The position numbers and the translations under genes are program-made. A stretch of 64,000 nt of DNA, from assembly GCF_900115565.1 (NCBI RefSeq), contig NZ_FOWW01000003.1:248001-312000 (forward strand), read 5' to 3'. Every line of letters starts with the position of its first letter. Position 1 is the stretch's first letter. The notes under the pieces are model-generated. The model was not told the origin of the DNA. It did no database searches and was given only the letters and a program-made list of their open reading frames with translations. Source of the stretch: Amycolatopsis arida (GTDB lineage: Bacteria; Actinomycetota; Actinomycetes; Mycobacteriales; Pseudonocardiaceae). This document shows positions 59,623 to 64,000 of this stretch, one piece after another.

Positions 59623-60468
59623 TCAGGTTCTGCCCGCCAAGCCAGTGATCAGTTCGACCGACTTCGCGGGGCTCAGGGCCTCCTTCAGTATATTGTTCAG
59701 CGCCACGCGGTAGCCGGCGAGGTCATCCTTCTCCTCCAAGAACAGGCACGTTCCGTGATTCTCCACGTAGGCGATGCTGGGCTCCTCCTCGAAGTCCAGG
59801 ATCGCGAATGGGCCGCGTAGTCCCGCGTGCGCCCCTGCGGACAGCGGCACCACCCGGATCGTGATGTTGGGCCGCTCGGCCATATCGATCAAATGCCGGA
59901 GCTGGCGGCGCATCACCCCCTCCTCACCGATTGCCCGGTGCAAGGCGCTCTCGTCGATCACCGCCAGGAACTGTAAGTTCCGCCTTCGCAGCACCGACTG
60001 GCGCGCCATCCGGGATGCCACCAACTTGCTCAGCTCGGCGTCAGTGATGGCCTGGTTGATGCCCTGGACCACGGCCGCCGTGTACTCGTCGGTTTGCAAC
60101 AGTCCCGGGATGAACGCCAGCTCGTAGTTCTGGATCCGGGTGGCCCGCGACTCGAAGTCGACGAGTTCCTTCCACACCTCGGGCAGGCCGGTGCCCTGGC
60201 TGAGCCACCAGCCCTGCTCGTCGGCCTTGCGCACGATGTCGAGGATCTCCTCGCGGCGCGCCTCGGACACCTTGTAGTAGCCCAGCAGGGCCGCCACGTC
60301 ACTGATGCGCAGCCCCCGATGGCCCGTCTCGATGCGGCTCAGCTTGCTGGCGGACATGCCCAGCGCCCGGGCGACCTCGGCCGCCGTCTTCCCGGACTTC
60401 TCCCGCAACTGGCGGAGGATCGTGGAGACCTGTCTGGATCGCACACTCGTGCTCTCGATTTGTGGCAT
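59623..60468 (-). CDS. Scr1/WhiJ-type helix-turn-helix regulator (DUF5753)
   Basis: This is a 281-residue regulator with an N-terminal XRE domain (LRQLREKSGKTAAEVARALG, then SASKLSRIETGHRGL) and the C-terminal DUF5753 (FIPGLLQTDEYTAAV, RMARQSVL, LRHLIDMAERPNITIRVVPL). Such proteins form a module with DUF397 partners, and in Streptomyces affect sporulation and antibiotic timing. ATG 60468 is preferred to TTG 60474. The divergent neighbours include an aminoglycoside acetyltransferase. Confidence 0.93.
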   Translation of the reverse strand: MPQIESTSVRSRQVSTILRQLREKSGKTAAEVARALGMSASKLSRIETGHRGLRISDVAALLGYYKVSEARREEILDIVRKADEQGWWLSQGTGLPEVWKELVDFESRATRIQNYELAFIPGLLQTDEYTAAVVQGINQAITDAELSKLVASRMARQSVLRRRNLQFLAVIDESALHRAIGEEGVMRRQLRHLIDMAERPNITIRVVPLSAGAHAGLRGPFAILDFEEEPSIAYVENHGTCLFLEEKDDLAGYRVALNNILKEALSPAKSVELITGLAGRT

Positions 60469-60505
60469 GCCCAATCCTTCGGCCGGCGATCTCGGTAACT
60501 CAATG

Positions 60506-60547
60506 CCACAAACGTGGGACTTGCTGTCACCTATGGCAACGTGCCAT
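60506..60547. promoter_or_regulatory. Operator candidates in the Scr1 / acetyltransferase divergent region
   Basis: ATGGCA-N3-TGCCAT (60533-60547) is a perfect inverted repeat, and CCAC-N4-GTGG (60506-60517) lies upstream of it. Both sit between the divergent regulator and small-ORF/acetyltransferase genes and are candidates for binding by the regulator. Confidence 0.45.
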
Positions 60548-60580
60548 CGTGCTCCGCCCTAGGTCCACGGGGAGGCAACG

Positions 60581-60877
60581 GTGACGACCGACCACAGTTC
60601 ACTCAGCCGCGAGTTGTGCCTGCACACGCTCGCCCAGCACGTCCGGGAGGACCGGCCACGACTGTTCGCGATCTACGGCCTACACCATGGCCGACCCCTC
60701 GACGTGGTGTGCGGCTGGGGCATGGAATGGGAGCCCGAGTACGGCGGCGCGATTTTCTACGACCCGGAGAACCGGACGATCTGGCGGGCCGACTCCGCGC
60801 AACGCCTGCTGGTGAGCCAACAACGTATCGCGGAGGCTCGCCTCGTCCGGTTCGACAACGGCACAATGGAAACGTGA
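60581..60877 (+). CDS. Small conserved hypothetical protein in the Scr1 module
   Basis: This is a 98-residue soluble protein from GTG 60581 (ggggagg lies upstream). It has a helical N-terminus (LSRELCLHTLAQHVREDRPR), a strand pair GRPLDVVCGWGMEWEPEY and FDNGTMET at the end. I recognise no domain, but small proteins of this sort accompany Scr1/DUF397 pairs. Its stop overlaps the GTG of the acetyltransferase gene (GTGA), so the two are translated together. Confidence 0.75.
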   Translation: MTTDHSSLSRELCLHTLAQHVREDRPRLFAIYGLHHGRPLDVVCGWGMEWEPEYGGAIFYDPENRTIWRADSAQRLLVSQQRIAEARLVRFDNGTMET

Positions 60878-61407
60878 TCCGCACCGTTCGGTCGAACGAA
60901 CTCACCGAGTCCGAGCTCCACGCCATCCGCCGGCTGCTGCTCGAGTGTTACGACGACGACTTCGCCGACGAGGACTGGGAACACGTTCTCGGCGGCTGGC
61001 ACGTGCTGCGCTACGAGCGCGGCATCCCGGTGTCCCACGCCTCGGTGGTGCCCCGCGTCCTGCGCACCGGCGGCCGGAAGCTCCGCACCGGCTACGTCGA
61101 GGCCATGGCCACCCACCCCGAGCACCGCCGCCGCGGCTTCGCCGGCAACGTGCTGGTGGAGGTGAACAAGCACATCCGCCGCGAGTACGAGCTGGGTGCC
61201 CTGTCCGACGGCACCGAGATCGACGGCTTCTACCAGCGGCACGGCTGGCAGGTCTGGTTTGGCGAATCCTCTGTGGACACCCCGAGCGGCAGGGTGGCCA
61301 CGCCGGAGGAGGACGGCGCCATCCTCGTGCTCACCACCCCGGCCAGCGCGAACCTCGACCTCACCGCCCCGATCACCTGCGACTGGCGTCGCGGCGACGT
61401 GTGGTGA
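60874..61407 (+). CDS. aac(2')-I: Aminoglycoside 2'-N-acetyltransferase, AAC(2')-I family
   Basis: This is a 177-residue GNAT enzyme. It shares with the chromosomal AAC(2')-Ic of mycobacteria the DFADEDWEHVLGG motif, the acetyl-CoA loop GYVEAMATHPEHRRRGFAG, YELGALS, a Tyr-x-x-x-Gly-Trp motif, TPEEDGAILVL and the invariant end CDWRRGDVW. Members acetylate the 2'-amino group of gentamicin-type aminoglycosides; the natural role in the chromosome may be cell-wall related. It is co-translated with the preceding small gene. Confidence 0.9.
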   Translation: MIRTVRSNELTESELHAIRRLLLECYDDDFADEDWEHVLGGWHVLRYERGIPVSHASVVPRVLRTGGRKLRTGYVEAMATHPEHRRRGFAGNVLVEVNKHIRREYELGALSDGTEIDGFYQRHGWQVWFGESSVDTPSGRVATPEEDGAILVLTTPASANLDLTAPITCDWRRGDVW

Positions 61408-61506
61408 TCGAGCGCCGGTCCGGCCGACGGCGCCGCAACGATGTCCGTTCCGGCGCCGACACGACGGCCGCCATGCACGACCCCGCCGGCCGCCGGTGAC
61501 CGCCCG

Positions 61507-61956
61507 TCACCCTCCCCGCCCGCGGAGCGCGGCGAGCTCCTCCGTGGCGTCCCGCCCGGCGGCGGCGGTGCGCCGCAGGAAACCGGCCAGCAGCTCCAGC
61601 TCGGCCTCCGTGTATCCGGCGCAGATCTCGTCCAGCGCGGCGCTCATCCCCGAGTAGAGCCGGAACAGCTCGGTGGTGCGGCCGGGAACGGCGCGCACGG
61701 CGATCGCCCGACGATCGGCCGCGCCGGGCGTGCGCTCGCGAACCACCCACCCATGGCGTTCGAGCCGGTCGAGGATGCCGGTGAGGGTCGCCGGATGCAC
61801 CCCCGCCCGGCGAGCGAGGGCAGTCGGCCCGAGCGGCCCGTGCCGGGCGAGCAGTTCGAGGCAGTCCAGGTCCACGTCCTTCAGCCCCAGGTGACCGCCG
61901 ACCTGGTGGTGGAGCAGCGACAGCTGGTTCCGCAGCTCCCGCAGGGACTGCTTCAC
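61507..61956 (-). CDS. MarR-family regulator
   Basis: This is a 149-residue winged-helix regulator: LDCLELLARHGPLGPTALAR and VHPATLTGILDRLERHGWVV form the DNA-binding domain, and ADRRAIAVRAVPGR is the wing. GTG 61956 gives a typical MarR N-terminus; an ATG at 62016, directly beside the palindrome, would add 20 Arg-rich residues. It is divergent from a DoxX-like gene and probably represses it and itself. Confidence 0.9.
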   Translation of the reverse strand: MKQSLRELRNQLSLLHHQVGGHLGLKDVDLDCLELLARHGPLGPTALARRAGVHPATLTGILDRLERHGWVVRERTPGAADRRAIAVRAVPGRTTELFRLYSGMSAALDEICAGYTEAELELLAGFLRRTAAAGRDATEELAALRGRGG

Positions 61957-62016
61957 GGCGACGGCCGAGCGCCGGCGCCGGCGGCCCGCACCGAGCCTTC
62001 CTGAGCTGAGACCCAT

Positions 62017-62037
62017 ATAATATGCTCATCATATTAT
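62017..62037. promoter_or_regulatory. MarR operator: perfect palindrome over the divergent promoters
   Basis: ATAATATG (62017-62024) and CATATTAT (62030-62037) are perfectly complementary with 5 bases between, an AT-rich island in very GC-rich DNA. The arms themselves contain TATTAT-type -10 elements for both directions, so bound regulator would shut off both genes. Confidence 0.75.
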
Positions 62038-62132
62038 CTGGCCTCCACGATAACCATAACGGTCCCAACGGCCCGTGGCGACCAGACCAGGGCCGTCCGG
62101 CACCGTGCCGCCCACCGGCCGAAGGGGCCGCC

Positions 62133-62483
62133 ATGGCCACCGTCTCTACCGTCGTCACCGCGCTGGCCGTCGCCGCCAACGGCTTCTCCGGCGTCGTGGC
62201 GCTGTTCCACTTCGGCCCGATTCGTCCGGCGATGGCCAGGGCCGGCGTGCCCGAGTCGTGGCTGACCTTCCCGATCGGCACGCTCAAGACGGCGGGCGCC
62301 GCCGGCCTGCTGGCCGGGCTCCTCGGCGTCCTGCTGGTCGGCACGGCCGCGGCCGTCGGTCTCGTCCTGTTCTTCGTCCGCGCCGTCCACACCCACCTGC
62401 TGGCCGGCGACTACTCCGTCCAGTTCGGACTGGCGAACGCCTTCCTCCTGCTGAACGTCGCCACGCTCGTGCTGAACCTCTAG
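62133..62483 (+). CDS. DoxX-like four-helix membrane protein
   Basis: This is a 116-residue protein with four membrane helices, the first holding FSGVVALFHF, followed by VPESWLTFPIGTLKTAGAAG, typical of the DoxX-like family. Members are linked to redox stress or small-molecule export, but the role is unproven. gaagggg lies before ATG 62133. It is controlled by the divergent MarR gene, and its stop overlaps the stop of the M20 peptidase gene by 3 bases. Confidence 0.85.
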   Translation: MATVSTVVTALAVAANGFSGVVALFHFGPIRPAMARAGVPESWLTFPIGTLKTAGAAGLLAGLLGVLLVGTAAAVGLVLFFVRAVHTHLLAGDYSVQFGLANAFLLLNVATLVLNL

Positions 62484-63814
62484 CTCGTGCCGTCCGACTC
62501 GAAGAAGGTCGGCACGTCCAGCGGTCCGCCGGCGGCGGCGAACTCCTCGTGCGTCGCGGCGCGCAGGTCGGCGTCGGCGAGGTAGTCCGCGGCGGTGAGC
62601 GCCAGGCCGAGCGCGCCGTCGGCCACCGCCCGGTCGCCGGCGGGCGACCCCGCTGCGGCGGCGAACTCGGCGGTGTGCAGGGCGACCGTGGGCTCGGAGA
62701 CCGCGATCATCGGGTGGATGGCCGGCAGCCGGTAGGACAGGTTCCCGAGGTCCGTCGAGCCGGTGATGAAGTCCGGCACCACCCCGGGCGGCAGCGGCGC
62801 GCGGCCACACACCCGCTGGTTGACCGTCCACCGGGCGGCGAGCGTGGTGTTGAACCGGATCGGCAGGTAGGCCGGCTGCTCGTCCCACACCAACTCCACC
62901 CCGCAGCCGGCGGCCTGCGCGGCGCCGCGGGCGACGGCGGCCATCCGCTCGGCGAGGTCGCGCAGCGTCTCCGGGCGCATCGAGCGGACGTAGAACAAGA
63001 GCGCGGCGCGGTCGGGCACCATGTTGGCCCGCGAGCCGCCGTCGGTGAAGACGCCGTGCACCCGGTCGCCGGGCGGGAGGTGCTGGCGCAGCGCGGCCAC
63101 GCCCTGGTAGGCGGCGACCGCGGCGTCGAGCGCGTTGCGTCCCATGAACGGCTGGGCGGCGGAGTGCGCGGTGACCCCGGTGAAGATCATCTCGAGCTGG
63201 CGGCGGCCGAGGAACGGGTGCAGCGCGATGTCGTGGCCGAACGGGTGGAGCATGAGCACGGCGTCGACGTCGTCGAACACACCGGCCCTGGCGAGGGTCT
63301 CCTTGCCGCCGCCGCCCTCCTCCGCCGGCGTGCCGACGAGCGAGATCCGGCCGCCGAGCCGGTCCAGCACGGGCGCGACGCCGAGGAACGCGCCAACCGC
63401 GGTGGCGCAGATGATGTTGTGCCCACAGCCGTGGCCGACGCCGGGCAGCGCGTCGTACTCGGCGAGGACCGCGACGTGCGGGCCGGACGTGCCGGCCGTG
63501 ACCCGCAGCGCGGTGTCCAGCCCGCCGACGCCCACCCGCGCGGGGTGGCCGTGCGCGGCGAGCAGCGTCGCGACGGCACCGGCCGAGCGGTGCTCGGTGA
63601 AGCCGGTCTCCGGGTGGGCGTGCAGGTCGCGGCTGAGCGCGACCAGCTCGTCCCGGCGCGCGGCGACCTCGGCGGTGACCCGGTCGCGCAGGTCGTCGGG
63701 GGCGCCGCGGTGGTCCGAGGTGAGGGGTTGGGCGCGCCGCACGGCGTCGGCGGTCTCGGCGGTGAGCGCGCGGAGGTAGCTGTCGTCCGGGGGCACGGGG
63801 CTGGTGGCGGTCAC
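62480..63814 (-). CDS. M20-family amidohydrolase (AbgB/IAA-amino acid hydrolase-like)
   Basis: This is a 444-residue metal-dependent hydrolase: RDLHAHPETGFTEHRSA at the start, VAVLAEYDALPGVGHGCGHN with the Cys and His ligands, a GTPAEEGGGGK glutamate motif, the dimerisation domain from GVTAHSAAQPFMGRNALDA, and late GSTDLGNLSYRLPAIHP. It removes acyl or aminoacyl groups from amide conjugates. GTG 63814 lies 8 bases after a TAGGGT hexamer, suggesting a leaderless message; upstream in-frame starts also exist. Confidence 0.9.
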   Translation of the reverse strand: MTATSPVPPDDSYLRALTAETADAVRRAQPLTSDHRGAPDDLRDRVTAEVAARRDELVALSRDLHAHPETGFTEHRSAGAVATLLAAHGHPARVGVGGLDTALRVTAGTSGPHVAVLAEYDALPGVGHGCGHNIICATAVGAFLGVAPVLDRLGGRISLVGTPAEEGGGGKETLARAGVFDDVDAVLMLHPFGHDIALHPFLGRRQLEMIFTGVTAHSAAQPFMGRNALDAAVAAYQGVAALRQHLPPGDRVHGVFTDGGSRANMVPDRAALLFYVRSMRPETLRDLAERMAAVARGAAQAAGCGVELVWDEQPAYLPIRFNTTLAARWTVNQRVCGRAPLPPGVVPDFITGSTDLGNLSYRLPAIHPMIAVSEPTVALHTAEFAAAAGSPAGDRAVADGALGLALTAADYLADADLRAATHEEFAAAGGPLDVPTFFESDGTS

Positions 63815-63917
63815 CTGCCGCACCCTAACGGTGTGCCCGGGGTTCGGCGACGAGCTCCAGCGCGGGGTGGTCCACATCGGCGTGCCGCGGCAGCTGTTTC
63901 GCCGCGCCTGATCGGTG

Positions 63918-63934
63918 TTGCCCAGGTGGCAACG
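63918..63934. promoter_or_regulatory. Inverted repeat near the window edge
   Basis: GTTGCC (63918-63923) and GGCAAC (63929-63934) are perfectly complementary around caggt. It lies about 104 bases upstream of the M20 hydrolase start and could be an operator for it or for a gene beyond the window. Confidence 0.4.
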
Positions 63935-64000
63935 TTCCGGGCCACGCCGTCCGGCCGGACCAGGGCTTCCGTACTCGGCGGTGCCGCGGGCACATGCACC

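Noticed and set aside
1..64000. tRNA, rRNA, integrase, transposase or phage genes
   Set aside because: Both strands were read for T-loop-like motifs, rRNA cores and recombinase signatures; none was convincing.

Overview
The window is very GC-rich actinobacterial DNA, and its gene content points to the Pseudonocardiaceae, most like Amycolatopsis. Evidence includes a mycothiol gene (mshD), an arabinogalactan arabinosyltransferase (aftA), a Scr1/WhiJ-type regulator with a DUF397 partner, an RsiG/AmfC-type developmental protein, an SSI-type protease inhibitor, many GTG starts and ATGA/GTGA overlaps, and interspersed palindromes and short tandem repeats of a kind I associate with Amycolatopsis. 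I saw no rRNA, tRNA, CRISPR array, insertion sequence or prophage.

0-6 kb is a gene graveyard. It holds the 3' end of an Lhr-like helicase with a second decayed copy of the same end at about 1.5 kb, and remnants of acetoacetyl-CoA synthetase, LacI, RapZ-C, threonine dehydratase and LysR genes. An orphan DddA-like deaminase toxin/Imm1 immunity pair, a SnoaL-like protein and a PhzF-family enzyme sit among them.

5.7-25.6 kb is accessory and mostly intact: a PGRP amidase translationally coupled to a tiny Tat-signal protein, a LysR/PRISE reductase pair, a DrrAB-type ABC exporter with a divergent TetR regulator, a secreted serine protease and an SSI inhibitor flanking an ECF sigma factor, a SodC-like protein, a TetR/YqeB-like pair, a PH-domain membrane protein, dusB, aftA, an AI-2E family exporter, two lipoproteins and a free-standing diguanylate cyclase.

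25.7-47 kb is conserved core. A LytR-CpsA-Psr ligase is followed by phoU and, in the opposite direction, pstSCAB; each transcription unit carries a PHO-box-like direct repeat. Next come mshD, glnR, lmeA, a thioredoxin, a sulfur operon (DUF4395, thiosulfate sulfurtransferase, DUF1416) preceded by a leaderless Cys-containing leader ORF, a nitrobindin-like protein, a class IV aminotransferase, ygfZ and DUF3073. From memory this matches Mycobacterium tuberculosis Rv0810c-Rv0821c, interrupted here by pxpBC, rsiG, an asparaginase and a hypothetical gene.

47-64 kb is metabolic and regulatory: a 3-hydroxyacyl-CoA dehydrogenase, a Gfo/Idh oxidoreductase, wecB, a NarL-type two-component pair, tctABC facing a CitA/CitB-type two-component system, a GT87 mannosyltransferase, the DUF397/Scr1 module beside a chromosomal AAC(2')-I acetyltransferase, a MarR/DoxX-like divergent pair and an M20 amidohydrolase.

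Main points for follow-up: (1) the cysteine-leader attenuator candidate; (2) a palindromic element found just downstream of three genes, with a compensatory base change between two copies; (3) the DddA-like/Imm1 cassette lacking an expected zinc cysteine; (4) the duplicated c-di-GMP signature in RsiG; (5) 21-nt repeats that have entered the N-terminus of an ABC permease.
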